A stretch of 64,000 bases of DNA from Cladorhizidae sp. MBARI D1340-BT2 (GCA_028752905.1 JAQNBH010000049.1:496001-560000), one strand, 5' to 3'. Shown: positions 24,170 to 39,605, numbered from the stretch's first letter. Translations and numbers: made by a program. The notes: a model not told the origin generated them from the sequence alone.

Positions 24170-27100
24170 AGCAAGTTATGGTGATTTGAATTGGTAATGT
24201 TTGCGATCTTTCCTGGCGTTTTCCAGTTGCCAAAGCGGTGGCCTGCCAGTGAAAAACCACTACATTTATTGATAATCTGTTGACATGTTGCAGATAAGGG
24301 CCTTCTCTATCAGTTGACAAAATCTGGGACTTTGGTCTTGTTAATTAGGGCAGTTATGAATTGTACTCTTACTTGATGCTAAACATGTTAGCTTCGTAGA
24401 TTATCCACACTTCACTGAATAGACTTGATGTATAGCTATTAAGATAGGACTCTCTAAGTGCTCTCTCTTGATACCAAACATCCATATATTCTGCACACTT
24501 CACTGTAATGGACTTGCAAGATAGGTATCTCTCAGTGTTCTCTATCTTGAGCTGAACATGTTAGCTTCATAGATTCTCCACACTTCACTGAATAGACTTG
24601 ATATATAGCTCTAAAGGTAGGCCTCTCTCTGTTCTCTCTCTTGATACCAAACATCCGTATATTCTGCATACATAGAATCACAAGATAGGTTTCTCTATGT
24701 GTTCTCTATCTTGATGCTAAACAGGTTAGCTTCATAGATTCTCCACACTTCACTGTATAAACTTGATATATAGCTATTAAGATAGGTCTCTCCCGGTGCT
24801 CTCTGTTGATATCAAACATCCATAATATTCTGCACACTTCACTGTAATGGACTTGATATGATTCGAATGATAGGTTTCATTGTGTGTTCTCTATCTTGAT
24901 ATTTGCCCTAATTTGGTCTATATGTTTCTCATTTCCCCCCCCAAAATCTTGTTATTTTGCCGTAAAGCTCATAACTTTTCTACACTTTACCCAAAAAAGA
25001 TAATTTTTATATCACCGGATAGCCCTTCTAATTATCTGTCTTTTGTACGTGCAAAATTTTTGAGTACTCTAAGTATTAGCAAGTTATGGTGATTTGAAGT
25101 GGTAAGGTTTGCGATCTTTCCTGGCGTTTTCCAGTTGCCAAAGCGGTGGCCTGCCAGTGAAAAACCACTACATTTATTGATAATCTGTTGACATGTTGCA
25201 GATAAGGGCCTTCTCTATCAGTTGACAAAATCTGGGACTTTGGTCTTGTTAATTAGGGCAGTTATGAATTGTACTCTTACTTGATGCTAAACATGTTAGC
25301 TTCGTAGATTATCCACACTTCACTGAATAGACTTGATGTATAGCTATTAAGATAGGACTCTCTAAGTGCTCTCTCTTGATACCAAACATCCATATATTCT
25401 GCACACTTCACTGTAATGGACTTGCAAGATAGGTATCTCTCAGTGTTCTCTATCTTGAGCTGAACATGTTAGCTTCATAGATTCTCCACACTTCACTGAA
25501 TAGACTTGATATATAGCTCTAAAGGTAGGCCTCTCTCTGTTCTCTCTCTTGATACCAAACATCCGTATATTCTGCATACATAGAATCACAAGATAGGTTT
25601 CTCTATGTGTTCTCTATCTTGATGCTAAACAGGTTAGCTTCATAGATTCTCCACACTTCACTGTATAAACTTGATATATAGCTATTAAGATAGGTCTCTC
25701 CCTGTGCTCTCTGTTGATATCAAACATCCATAATATTCTGCACACTTCACTGTAATGGACTTGATATGATTCGAATGATAGGTTTCATTGTGTGTTCTCT
25801 ATCTTGATATTTGCCCTAATTTGGTCTATATGTTTCTCATTTTTCCCCCCAAAATCTTGTTATTTTGCTGTAAAGCTCATAACTTTTCTACACTTTACCC
25901 AAAAAAGATAATATTTATATCACCGGATAGCCCTTCTAATTATCTGTCTTTTGTACGTACCAAAATTTTGAGTACTCTAAGTATTAGCAAGTTATGGTGA
26001 TTTGAAGTGGTAAGGTTTGCGATCTTTCCTGGCGTTTTCCAGTTGCCAAAGCGGTGGCCTGCCAGTGAAAAACCACTACATTTATTGATAATCTGTTGAC
26101 ATGTTGCAGATAAGGGCCTTCTCTATCAGTTGACAAAATCTGGAACTTTGGTCTTGTTAATTAGGGCAGTTATGAATTGTACTCTTACTTGATGCTAAAC
26201 ATGTTAGTTTCGTAGATTATCCACACTTCTCTGAATAGACTTGATGTATAGCTATTAAGATAGGACTCTCTAAGTGCTCTCTCTTGATACCAAACATCCA
26301 TATATTCTGCACACTTCACTGTAATGGACTTGCAAGATAGGTATCTCTCAGTGTTCTCTATCTTGAGCTAAACATGTTAGCTTCATAGATTCTCCACACT
26401 TCACTGAATAGACTTGATATATAGCTCTAAAGGTAGGCCTCTCTCTGTTCTCTCTCTTGATACCAAACATCCGTATATTCTGCATACATAGAATCACAAG
26501 ATAGGTTTCTCTATGTGTTCTCTATCTTGATGCTAAACAGGTTAGCTTCATAGATTCTCCACACTTCACTGTATAAACTTGATATATAGCTATTAAGATA
26601 GGTCTCTCCCTGTGCTCTCTGTTGATATCAAACATCCATAATATTCTGCACACTTCACTGTAATGGACTTGATATGATTCGAATGATAGGTTTCATTGTG
26701 TGTTCTCTATCTTGATATTTGCCCTAATTTGGTCTATATGTTTCTCATTTTTCCCCCCAAAATCTTGTTATTTTGCCGTAAAGCTCATAACTTTTCTACA
26801 CTTTACCCAAAAAAGATAATTTTTATATCACCGGATAGCCCTTCTAATTATCTGTCTTTTGTACGTGCCAAAATTTTGAGTACTCTAAGTATTAGCAAGT
26901 TATGGTGATTTGAATTGGTAATGTTTGCGATCTTTCCTGGCGTTTTCCAGTTGCCAAAGCGGTGGCCTGCCAGTGAAAAACCACTACATTTATTGATAAT
27001 CTGTTGACATGTTGCAGATAAGGGCCTTCTCTATCAGTTGACAAAATCTGGGACTTTGGTCTTGTTAATTAGGGCAGTTATGAATTGTACTCTTACTTGA

Positions 27101-28709
27101 TGCTAAACATGTTAGCTTCGTAGATTATCCACACTTCACTGAATAGACTTGATGTATAGCTATTAAGATAGGACTCTCTAAGTGCTCTCTCTTGATACCA
27201 AACATCCATATATTCTGCACACTTCACTGTAATGGACTTGCAAGATAGGTATCTCTCAGTGTTCTCTATCTTGAGCTGAACATGTTAGCTTCATAGATTC
27301 TCCACACTTCACTGAATAGACTTGATATATAGCTCTAAAGGTAGGCCTCTCTCTGTTCTCTCTCTTGATACCAAACATCCGTATATTCTGCATACATAGA
27401 ATCACAAGATAGGTTTCTCTATGTGTTCTCTATCTTGATGCTAAACAGGTTAGCTTCATAGATTCTCCACACTTCACTGTATAAACTTGATATATAGCTA
27501 TTAAGATAGGTCTCTCCCGGTGCTCTCTGTTGATATCAAACATCCATAATATTCTGCACACTTCACTGTAATGGACTTGATATGATTCGAATGATAGGTT
27601 TCATTGTGTGTTCTCTATCTTGATATTTGCCCTAATTTGGTCTATATGTTTCTCATTTTCCCCCCCAAAATCTTGTTATTTTGCTGTAAAGCTCATAACT
27701 TTTCTACACTTTACCCAAAAAAGATAATATTTATATCACCGGATAGCCCTTCTAATTATCTGTCTTTTGTACGTACCAAAATTTTGAGTACTCTAAGTAT
27801 TAGCAAGTTATGATGATTTGAAGTGGTAAGGTTTGCGATCTTTCCTGGCGTTTTCCAGTTGCCAAAGCGGTGGCCTGCCAGTGAAAAACCACTACATTTA
27901 TTGATAATCTGTTGACATGTTGCAGATAAGGGCCTTCTCTATCAGTTGACAAAATCTGGAACTTTGGTCTTGTTAATTAGGGCAGTTATGAATTGTACTC
28001 TTACTTGATGCTAAACATGTTAGTTTCGTAGATTATCCACACTTCTCTGAATAGACTTGATGTATAGCTATTAAGATAGGACTCTCTAAGTGCTCTCTCT
28101 TGATACCAAACATCCATATATTCTGCACACTTCACTGTAATGGACTTGCAAGATAGGTATCTCTCAGTGTTCTCTATCTTGAGCTAAACATGTTAGCTTC
28201 ATAGATTCTCCACACTTCACTGAATAGACTTGATATATAGCTCTAAAGGTAGGCCTCTCTCTGTTCTCTCTCTTGATACCAAACATCCGTATATTCTGCA
28301 TACATAGAATCACAAGATAGGTTTCTCTATGTGTTCTCTATCTTGATGCTAAATAGGTTAGCTTCATAGATTCTCCACACTTCACTGTATAAACTTGATA
28401 TATAGCTATTAAGATAGGTCTCTCCCTGTGCTCTCTGTTGATATCAAACATCCATAATATTCTGCACACTTCACTGTAATGGACTTGATATGATTCGAAT
28501 GATAGGTTTCATTGTGTGTTCTCTATCTTGATATTTGCCCTAATTTGGTCTATATGTTTCTCATTTTTCCCCCCAAAATCTTGTTATTTTGCCGTAAAGC
28601 TCATAACTTTTCTACACTTTACCCAAAAAAGATAATTTTTATATCACCGGATAGCCCTTCTAATTATCTGTCTTTTGTACGTGCCAAAATTTTGAGTACT
28701 CTAAGTATT
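24170..28709 (+). repeat. Units 28-32, five-unit block, copy A
   Basis: Five units in fixed order. Unit 28 starts with TTGAATTGGTAATG and ends with GTGCAAAATTTTTG. Unit 29 has TTTTGCTGTAAAG and ATAATATTTA. Unit 30 has the four-change left haplotype. Unit 31 again starts with TTGAATTGGTAATG and ends with GCTGTAAAG. Unit 32 starts with TTATGATG and has the four-change haplotype. Units 33-37 repeat the order at +4,540 bp. A private change, GCTAAATAGG near 28350, lies near the end of this copy. Confidence 0.88.
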
Positions 28710-31700
28710 AGCAAGTTATGGTGATTTGAATTGGTAATGTTTGCGATCTTTCCTGGCGTTTTCCAGTTGCCAAAGCGGTGGCCTGCCAGTGAAAAACCAC
28801 TACATTTATTGATAATCTGTTGACATGTTGCAGATAAGGGCCTTCTCTATCAGTTGACAAAATCTGGGACTTTGGTCTTGTTAATTAGGGCAGTTATGAA
28901 TTGTACTCTTACTTGATGCTAAACATGTTAGCTTCGTAGATTATCCACACTTCACTGAATAGACTTGATGTATAGCTATTAAGATAGGACTCTCTAAGTG
29001 CTCTCTCTTGATACCAAACATCCATATATTCTGCACACTTCACTGTAATGGACTTGCAAGATAGGTATCTCTCAGTGTTCTCTATCTTGAGCTGAACATG
29101 TTAGCTTCATAGATTCTCCACACTTCACTGAATAGACTTGATATATAGCTCTAAAGGTAGGCCTCTCTCTGTTCTCTCTCTTGATACCAAACATCCGTAT
29201 ATTCTGCATACATAGAATCACAAGATAGGTTTCTCTATGTGTTCTCTATCTTGATGCTAAACAGGTTAGCTTCATAGATTCTCCACACTTCACTGTATAA
29301 ACTTGATATATAGCTATTAAGATAGGTCTCTCCCGGTGCTCTCTGTTGATATCAAACATCCATAATATTCTGCACACTTCACTGTAATGGACTTGATATG
29401 ATTCGAATGATAGGTTTCATTGTGTGTTCTCTATCTTGATATTTGCCCTAATTTGGTCTATATGTTTCTCATTTCCCCCCCCAAAATCTTGTTATTTTGC
29501 CGTAAAGCTCATAACTTTTCTACACTTTACCCAAAAAAGATAATTTTTATATCACCGGATAGCCCTTCTAATTATCTGTCTTTTGTACGTGCAAAATTTT
29601 TGAGTACTCTAAGTATTAGCAAGTTATGGTGATTTGAAGTGGTAAGGTTTGCGATCTTTCCTGGCGTTTTCCAGTTGCCAAAGCGGTGGCCTGCCAGTGA
29701 AAAACCACTACATTTATTGATAATCTGTTGACATGTTGCAGATAAGGGCCTTCTCTATCAGTTGACAAAATCTGGGACTTTGGTCTTGTTAATTAGGGCA
29801 GTTATGAATTGTACTCTTACTTGATGCTAAACATGTTAGCTTCGTAGATTATCCACACTTCACTGAATAGACTTGATGTATAGCTATTAAGATAGGACTC
29901 TCTAAGTGCTCTCTCTTGATACCAAACATCCATATATTCTGCACACTTCACTGTAATGGACTTGCAAGATAGGTATCTCTCAGTGTTCTCTATCTTGAGC
30001 TGAACATGTTAGCTTCATAGATTCTCCACACTTCACTGAATAGACTTGATATATAGCTCTAAAGGTAGGCCTCTCTCTGTTCTCTCTCTTGATACCAAAC
30101 ATCCGTATATTCTGCATACATAGAATCACAAGATAGGTTTCTCTATGTGTTCTCTATCTTGATGCTAAACAGGTTAGCTTCATAGATTCTCCACACTTCA
30201 CTGTATAAACTTGATATATAGCTATTAAGATAGGTCTCTCCCTGTGCTCTCTGTTGATATCAAACATCCATAATATTCTGCACACTTCACTGTAATGGAC
30301 TTGATATGATTCGAATGATAGGTTTCATTGTGTGTTCTCTATCTTGATATTTGCCCTAATTTGGTCTATATGTTTCTCATTTTTCCCCCCAAAATCTTGT
30401 TATTTTGCTGTAAAGCTCATAACTTTTCTACACTTTACCCAAAAAAGAAAATATTTATATCACCGGATAGCCCTTCTAATTATCTGTCTTTTGTACGTAC
30501 CAAAATTTTGAGTACTCTAAGTATTAGCAAGTTATGGTGATTTGAAGTGGTAAGGTTTGCGATCTTTCCTGGCGTTTTCCAGTTGCCAAAGCGGTGGCCT
30601 GCCAGTGAAAAACCACTACATTTATTGATAATCTGTTGACATGTTGCAGATAAGGGCCTTCTCTATCAGTTGACAAAATCTGGAACTTTGGTCTTGTTAA
30701 TTAGGGCAGTTATGAATTGTACTCTTACTTGATGCTAAACATGTTAGTTTCGTAGATTATCCACACTTCTCTGAATAGACTTGATGTATAGCTATTAAGA
30801 TAGGACTCTCTAAGTGCTCTCTCTTGATACCAAACATCCATATATTCTGCACACTTCACTGTAATGGACTTGCAAGATAGGTATCTCTCAGTGTTCTCTA
30901 TCTTGAGCTAAACATGTTAGCTTCATAGATTCTCCACACTTCACTGAATAGACTTGATATATAGCTCTAAAGGTAGGCCTCTCTCTGTTCTCTCTCTTGA
31001 TACCAAACATCCGTATATTCTGCATACATAGAATCACAAGATAGGTTTCTCTATGTGTTCTCTATCTTGATGCTAAACAGGTTAGCTTCATAGATTCTCC
31101 ACACTTCACTGTATAAACTTGATATATAGCTATTAAGATAGGTCTCTCCCTGTGCTCTCTGTTGATATCAAACATCCATAATATTCTGCACACTTCACTG
31201 TAATGGACTTGATATGATTCGAATGATAGGTTTCATTGTGTGTTCTCTATCTTGATATTTGCCCTAATTTGGTCTATATGTTTCTCATTTTTCCCCCCAA
31301 AATCTTGTTATTTTGCCGTAAAGCTCATAACTTTTCTACACTTTACCCAAAAAAGATAATTTTTATATCACCGGATAGCCCTTCTAATTATCTGTCTTTT
31401 GTACGTGCCAAAATTTTGAGTACTCTAAGTATTAGCAAGTTATGGTGATTTGAATTGGTAATGTTTGCGATCTTTCCTGGCGTTTTCCAGTTGCCAAAGC
31501 GGTGGCCTGCCAGTGAAAAACCACTACATTTATTGATAATCTGTTGACATGTTGCAGATAAGGGCCTTCTCTATCAGTTGACAAAATCTGGGACTTTGGT
31601 CTTGTTAATTAGGGCAGTTATGAATTGTACTCTTACTTGATGCTAAACATGTTAGCTTCGTAGATTATCCACACTTCACTGAATAGACTTGATGTATAGC

Positions 31701-33249
31701 TATTAAGATAGGACTCTCTAAGTGCTCTCTCTTGATACCAAACATCCATATATTCTGCACACTTCACTGTAATGGACTTGCAAGATAGGTATCTCTCAGT
31801 GTTCTCTATCTTGAGCTGAACATGTTAGCTTCATAGATTCTCCACACTTCACTGAATAGACTTGATATATAGCTCTAAAGGTAGGCCTCTCTCTGTTCTC
31901 TCTCTTGATACCAAACATCCGTATATTCTGCATACATAGAATCACAAGATAGGTTTCTCTATGTGTTCTCTATCTTGATGCTAAACAGGTTAGCTTCATA
32001 GATTCTCCACACTTCACTGTATAAACTTGATATATAGCTATTAAGATAGGTCTCTCCCGGTGCTCTCTGTTGATATCAAACATCCATAATATTCTGCACA
32101 CTTCACTGTAATGGACTTGATATGATTCGAATGATAGGTTTCATTGTGTGTTCTCTATCTTGATATTTGCCCTAATTTGGTCTATATGTTTCTCATTTTC
32201 CCCCCCAAAATCTTGTTATTTTGCTGTAAAGCTCATAACTTTTCTACACTTTACCCAAAAAAGATAATATTTATATCACCGGATAGCCCTTCTAATTATC
32301 TGTCTTTTGTACGTACCAAAATTTTGAGTACTCTAAGTATTAGCAAGTTATGATGATTTGAAGTGGTAAGGTTTGCGATCTTTCCTGGCGTTTTCCAGTT
32401 GCCAAAGCGGTGGCCTGCCAGTGAAAAACCACTACATTTATTGATAATCTGTTGACATGTTGCAGATAAGGGCCTTCTCTATCAGTTGACAAAATCTGGA
32501 ACTTTGGTCTTGTTAATTAGGGCAGTTATGAATTGTACTCTTACTTGATGCTAAACATGTTAGTTTCGTAGATTATCCACACTTCTCTGAATAGACTTGA
32601 TGTATAGCTATTAAGATAGGACTCTCTAAGTGCTCTCTCTTGATACCAAACATCCATATATTCTGCACACTTCACTGTAATGGACTTGCAAGATAGGTAT
32701 CTCTCAGTGTTCTCTATCTTGAGCTAAACATGTTAGCTTCATAGATTCTCCACACTTCACTGAATAGACTTGATATATAGCTCTAAAGGTAGGCCTCTCT
32801 CTGTTCTCTCTCTTGATACCAAACATCCGTATATTCTGCATACATAGAATCACAAGATAGGTTTCTCTATGTGTTCTCTATCTTGATGCTAAACAGGTTA
32901 GCTTCATAGATTCTCCACACTTCACTGTATAAACTTGATATATAGCTATTAAGATAGGTCTCTCCCGGTGCTCTCTGTTGATATCAAACATCCATAATAT
33001 TCTGCACACTTCACTGTAATGGACTTGATATGATTCGAATGATAGGTTTCATTGTGTGTTCTCTATCTTGATATTTGCCCTAATTTGGTCTATATGTTTC
33101 TCATTTCCCCCCCCAAAATCTTGTTATTTTGCCGTAAAGCTCATAACTTTTATACACTTTACCCAAAAAAGATAATTTTTATATCACCGGATAGCCCTTC
33201 TAATTATCTGTCTTTTGTACGTACCAAAATTTTGAGTACTCTAAGTATT
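28710..33249 (+). repeat. Units 33-37, five-unit block, copy B
   Basis: All the block markers of units 28-32 recur at +4,540 bp: TTGAATTGGTAATG at the starts of units 33 and 36, GTGCAAAATTTTTG near 29590, GCTGTAAAG near 30408 and 32224, and TTATGATG at the start of unit 37. Similarity to copy A stops in unit 37 between about 32,890 and 32,955, where copy B reads TCTCCCGG and copy A reads TCTCCCTG. One private change, AAAAGAAAATATTT near 30446, separates unit 34 from unit 29. Confidence 0.88.
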
Positions 33250-36200
33250 AGCAAGTTATGGTGATTTGAAGTGATAAGGTTTGCGATCTTTCCTGGCGTT
33301 TTCCAGTTGCCAAAGCGGTGGCCTGCCAGTGAAAAACCACTACATTTATTGATAATCTGTTGACATGTTGCAGATAAGGGCCTTCTCTATCAGTTGACAA
33401 AATCTGGGACTTTGGTCTTGTTAATTAGGGCAGTTATGAATTGTACACTTACTTGATGCTAAACATGTTAGCTTCGTAGATTATCCACACTTCACTGAAT
33501 AGACTTGATGTATAGCTATTAAGATAGGACTCTCTAAGTGCTCTCTCTTGATACCAAACATCCATATATTCTGCACACTTCACTGTAATGGACTTGCAAG
33601 ATAGGTATCTCTCAGTGTTCTCTATCTTGAGCTGAACATGTTAGCTTCATAGATTCTCCACACTTCACTGAATAGACTTGATATATAGCTCTAAAGGTAG
33701 GCCTCTCTCTGTTCTCTCTCTTGATACCAAACATCCGTATATTCTGCATACATAGAATCACAAGATAGGTTTCTCTATGTGTTCTCTATCTTGATGCTAA
33801 ACAGGTTAGCTTCATAGATTCTCCACACTTCACTGTATAAACTTGATATATAGCTATTAAGATAGGTCTCTCCCTGTGCTCTCTGTTGATATCAAACATC
33901 CATAATATTCTGCACACTTCACTGTAATGGACTTGATATGATTCGAATGATAGGTTTCATTGTGTGTTCTCTATCTTGATATTTGCCCTAATTTGGTCTA
34001 TATGTTTCTCATTTTCCCCCCCAAAATCTTGTTATTTTGCCGTAAAGCTCATAACTGTTCTACACTTTACCCCAAAAAGATAATTTTTATATCACCGGAT
34101 AGCCCTTCTAGTTATCTGTCTTTTGTACGTGCCAAAATTTTGAGTACTCTAAGTATTAGCAAGTTATGGTGATTTGAAGTGGTAAGGTTTGCGATCTTTC
34201 CTGGCGTTTTCCAGTTGCCAAAGCGGTGGCCTGCCAGTGAAAAACCACTACATTTATTGATAATCTGTTGACATGTTGCAGATAAGGGCCTTCTCTATCA
34301 GTTGACAAAATCTGGGACTTTGGTCTTGTTAATTAGGGCAGTTATGAATTGTACTCTTACTTGATGCTAAACATGTTAGCTTCGTAGATTATCCACACTT
34401 CACTGAATAGACTTGATGTATAGCTATTAAGATAGGACTCTCTAAGTGCTCTCTCTTGATACCAAACATCCATATATTCTGCACACTTCACTGTAATGGA
34501 CTTGCAAGATAGGTATCTCTCAGTGTTCTCTATCTTGAGCTGAACATGTTAGCTTCATAGATTCTCCACACTTCACTGAATAGACTTGATATATAGCTCT
34601 AAAGGTAGGCCTCTCTCTGTTCTCTCTCTTGATACCAAACATCCGTATATTCTGCATACATAGAATCACAAGATAGGTTTCTCTATGTGTTCTCTATCTT
34701 GATGCTAAACAGGTTAGCTTCATAGATTCTCCACACTTCACTGTATAAACTTGATATATAGCTATTAAGATAGGTCTCTCCCTGTGCTCTCTGTTGATAT
34801 CAAACATCCATAATATTCTGCACACTTCACTGTAATGGACTTGATATGATTCGAATGATAGGTTTCATTGTGTGTTCTCTATCTTGATATTTGCCCTAAT
34901 TTGGTCTATATGTTTCTCATTTTTCCCCCAAAAATCTTGTTATTTTGCCGTAAAGCTCATAACTTTTCTACACTTTACCCAAAAAAGATAATTTTTATAT
35001 CACCGGATAGCCCTTCTAATTATCTGTCTTTTGTACGTGCCAAAATTTTGAGTACTCTAAGTATTAGCAAGTTATGGTGATTTGAAGTGGTAAGGTTTGC
35101 GATCTTTCCTGGCGTTTTCCAGTTGCCAAAGCGGTGGCCTGCCAGTGAAAAACCACTACATTTATTGATAATCTGTTGACATGTTGCAGATAAGGGCCTT
35201 CTCTATCAGTTGACAAAATCTGGGACTTTGGTCTTGTTAATTAGGGCAGTTATGAATTGTACACTTACTTGATGCTAAACATGTTAGCTTCGTAGATTAT
35301 CCACACTTCACTGAATAGACTTGATGTATAGCTATTAAGATAGGACTCTCTAAGTGCTCTCTCTTGATACCAAACATCCATATATTCTGCACACTTCACT
35401 GTAATGGACTTGCAAGATAGGTATCTCTCAGTGTTCTCTATCTTGAGCTGAACATGTTAGCTTCATAGATTCTCCACACTTCACTGAATAGACTTGATAT
35501 ATAGCTCTAAAGGTAGGCCTCTCTCTGTTCTCTCTCTTGATACCAAACATCCGTATATTCTGCATACATAGAATCACAAGATAGGTTTCTCTATGTGTTC
35601 TCTATCTTGATGCTAAACAGGTTAGCTTCATAGATTCTCCACACTTCACTGTATAAACTTGATATATAGCTATTAAGATAGGTCTCTCCCTGTGCTCTCT
35701 GTTGATATCAAACATCCATAATATTCTGCACACTTCACTGTAATGGACTTGATATGATTCGAATGATAGGTTTCATTGTGTGTTCTCTATCTTGATATTT
35801 GCCCTAATTTGGTCTATATGTTTCTCATTTTCCCCCCCAAAATCTTGTTATTTTGCCGTAAAGCTCATAACTGTTCTACACTTTACCCAAAAAAGATAAT
35901 TTTTATATCACCGGATAGCCCTTCTAGTTATCTGTCTTTTGTACGTGCCAAAATTTTGAGTACTCTAAGTATTAGCAAGTTATGGTGATTTGAAGTGGTA
36001 AGGTTTGCGATCTTTCCTGGCGTTTTCCAGTTGCCAAAGCGGTGGCCTGCCAGTGAAAAACCACTACATTTATTGATAATCTGTTGACATGTTGCAGATA
36101 AGGGCCTTCTCTATCAGTTGACAAAATCTGGGACTTTGGTCTTGTTAATTAGGGCAGTTATGAATTGTACACTTACTTGATGCTAAACATGTTAGCTTCG

Positions 36201-39200
36201 TAGATTATCCACACTTCACTGAATAGACTTGATGTATAGCTATTAAGATAGGACTCTCTAAGTGCTCTCTCTTGATACCAAACATCCATATATTCTGCAC
36301 ACTTCACTGTAATGGACTTGCAAGATAGGTATCTCTCAGTGTTCTCTATCTTGAGCTGAACATGTTAGCTTCATAGATTCTCCACACTTCACTGAATAGA
36401 CTTGATATATAGCTCTAAAGGTAGGCCTCTCTCTGTTCTCTCTCTTGATACCAAACATCCGTATATTCTGCATACATAGAATCACAAGATAGGTTTCTCT
36501 ATGTGTTCTCTATCTTGATGCTAAACAGGTTAGCTTCATAGATTCTCCACACTTCACTGTATAAACTTGATATATAGCTATTAAGATAGGTCTCTCCCTG
36601 TGCTCTCTGTTGATATCAAACATCCATAATATTCTGCACACTTCACTGTAATGGACTTGATATGATTCGAATGATAGGTTTCATTGTGTGTTCTCTATCT
36701 TGATATTTGCCCTAATTTGGTCTATATGTTTATCATTTTCCCCCCAAAAATCTTGTTATTTTGCCGTAAAGCTCATAACTGTTCTACACTTTACCCAAAA
36801 AAGATAATTTTTATATCACCGGATAGCCCTTCTAGTTATCTGTCTTTTGTACGTGCCAAAATTTTGAGTACTCTAAGTATTAGCAAGTTATGGTGATTTG
36901 AAGTGGTAAGGTTTGCGATCTTTCCTGGCGTTTTCCAGTTGCCAAAGCGGTGGCCTGCCAGTGAAAAACCACTACATTTATTGATAATCTGTTGACATGT
37001 TGCAGATAAGGGCCTTCTCTATCAGTTGACAAAATCTGGGACTTTGGTCTTGTTAATTAGGGCAGTTATGAATTGTACTCTTACTTGATGCTAAACATGT
37101 TAGCTTCGTAGATTATCCACACTTCACTGAATAGACTTGATGTATAGCTATTAAGATAGGACTCTCTAAGTGCTCTCTCTTGATACCAAACATCCATATA
37201 TTCTGCACACTTCACTGTAATGGACTTGCAAGATAGGTATCTCTCAGTGTTCTCTATCTTGAGCTGAACATGTTAGCTTCATAGATTCTCCACACTTCAC
37301 TGAATAGACTTGATATATAGCTCTAAAGGTAGGCCTCTCTCTGTTCTCTCTCTTGATACCAAACATCCGTATATTCTGCATACATAGAATCACAAGATAG
37401 GTTTCTCTATGTGTTCTCTATCTTGATGCTAAACAGGTTAGCTTCATAGATTCTCCACACTTCACTGTATAAACTTGATATATAGCTATTAAGATAGGTC
37501 TCTCCCTGTGCTCTCTGTTGATATCAAACATCCATAATATTCTGCACACTTCACTGTAATGGACTTGATATGATTCGAATGATAGGTTTCATTGTGTGTT
37601 CTCTATCTTGATATTTGCCCTAATTTGGTCTATATGTTTCTCATTTCCCCCCCCAAAATCTTGTTATTTTGCCGTAAAGCTCATAACTGTTCTACACTTT
37701 ACCCAAAAAAGATAATTTTTATATCACCGGATAGCCCTTCTAGTTATCTGTCTTTTATACGTGCCAAAATTTTGAGTACTCTAAGTATTAGCAAGTTATG
37801 GTGATTTGAAGTGGTAAGGTTTGCGATCTTTCCTGGCGTTTTCCAGTTGCCAAAGCGGTGGCCTGCCAGTGAAAAACCACTACATTTATTGATAATCTGT
37901 TGACATGTTGCAGATAAGGGCCTTCTCTATCAGTTGACAAAATCTGGGACTTTGGTCTTGTTAATTAGGGCAGTTATGAATTGTACACTTACTTGATGCT
38001 AAACATGTTAGCTTCGTAGATTATCCACACTTCACTGAATAGACTTGATGTATAGCTATTAAGATAGGACTCTCTAAGTGCTCTCTCTTGATACCAAACA
38101 TCCATATATTCTGCACACTTCACTGTAATGGACTTGCAAGATAGGTATCTCTCAGTGTTCTCTATCTTGAGCTGAACATGTTAGCTTCATAGATTCTCCA
38201 CACTTCACTGAATAGACTTGATATATAGCTCTAAAGGTAGGCCTCTCTCTGTTCTCTCTCTTGATACCAAACATCCGTATATTCTGCATACATAGAATCA
38301 CAAGATAGGTTTCTCTATGTGTTCTCTATCTTGATGCTAAACAGGTTAGCTTCATAGATTCTCCACACTTCACTGTATAAACTTGATATATAGCTATTAA
38401 GATAGGTCTCTCCCTGTGCTCTCTGTTGATATCAAACATCCATAATATTCTGCACACTTCACTGTAATGGACTTGATATGATTCGAATGATAGGTTTCAT
38501 TGTGTGTTCTCTATCTTGATATTTGCCCTAATTTGGTCTATATGTTTCTCATTTTCCCCCCCAAAATCTTGTTATTTTGCCGTAAAGCTCATAACTGTTC
38601 TACACTTTACCCCAAAAAGATAATTTTTATATCACCGGATAGCCCTTCTAGTTATCTGTCTTTTGTACGTGCCAAAATTTTGAGTACTCTAAGTATTAGC
38701 AAGTTATGGTGATTTGAAGTGGTAAGGTTTGCGATCTTTCCTGGCGTTTTCCAGTTGCCAAAGCGGTGGCCTGCCAGTGAAAAACCACTACATTTATTGA
38801 TAATCTGTTGACATGTTGCAGATAAGGGCCTTCTCTATCAGTTGACAAAATCTGGGACTTTGGTCTTGTTAATTAGGGCAGTTATGAATTGTACTCTTAC
38901 TTGATGCTAAACATGTTAGCTTCGTAGACTATCCACACTTCACTGAATAGACTTGATGTATAGCTATTAAGATAGGACTCTCTAAGTGCTCTCTCTTGAT
39001 ACCAAACATCCATATATTCTGCACACTTCACTGTAATGGACTTGCAAGATAGGTATCTCTCAGTGTTCTCTATCTTGAGCTGAACATGTTAGCTTCATAG
39101 ATTCTCCACACTTCACTGAATAGACTTGATATATAGCTCTAAAGGTAGGCCTCTCTCTGTTCTCTCTCTTGATACCAAACATCCGTATATTCTGCATACA

Positions 39201-39605
39201 TAGAATCACAAGATAGGTTTCTCTATGTGTTCTCTATCTTGATGCTAAACAGGTTAGCTTCATAGATTCTCCACACTTCACTGTATAAACTTGATATATA
39301 GCTATTAAGATAGGTCTCTCCCGGTGCTCTCTGTTGATATCAAACATCCATAATATTCTGCACACTTCACTGTAATGGACTTGATATGATTCGAATGATA
39401 GGTTTCATTGTGTGTTCTCTATCTTGATATTTGCCCTAATTTGGTCTATATGTTTCTCATTTTCCCCCCCAAAATCTTGTTATTTTGCCGTAAAGCTCAT
39501 AACTTTTATACACTTTACCCAAAAAAGATAATTTTTATATCACCGGATAGCCCTTCTAATTATCTGTCTTTTGTACGTACCAAAATTTTGAGTACTCTAA
39601 GTATT
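33250..39605 (+). repeat. Units 38-44, cluster of the CTGTTC/TAGTTATC type
   Basis: Units 38, 40, 41, 42 and 43 share ATAACTGTTCTAC together with CTTCTAGTTATC near their right ends. Unit 38 (33250-34157) is the first unit of this type in the window. Unit 39 is the common type. Unit 44 (38698-39605) ends with CTTTTATACAC and GTACGTACC. Unit 38 starts with GAAGTGATAAGG, a marker shared with units 50 and 70. Private changes: TTTATCATTTTC near 36728 (unit 41), CTTTTATACGTG near 37750 (unit 42) and GTAGACTATCC near 38924 (unit 44). Confidence 0.82.
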
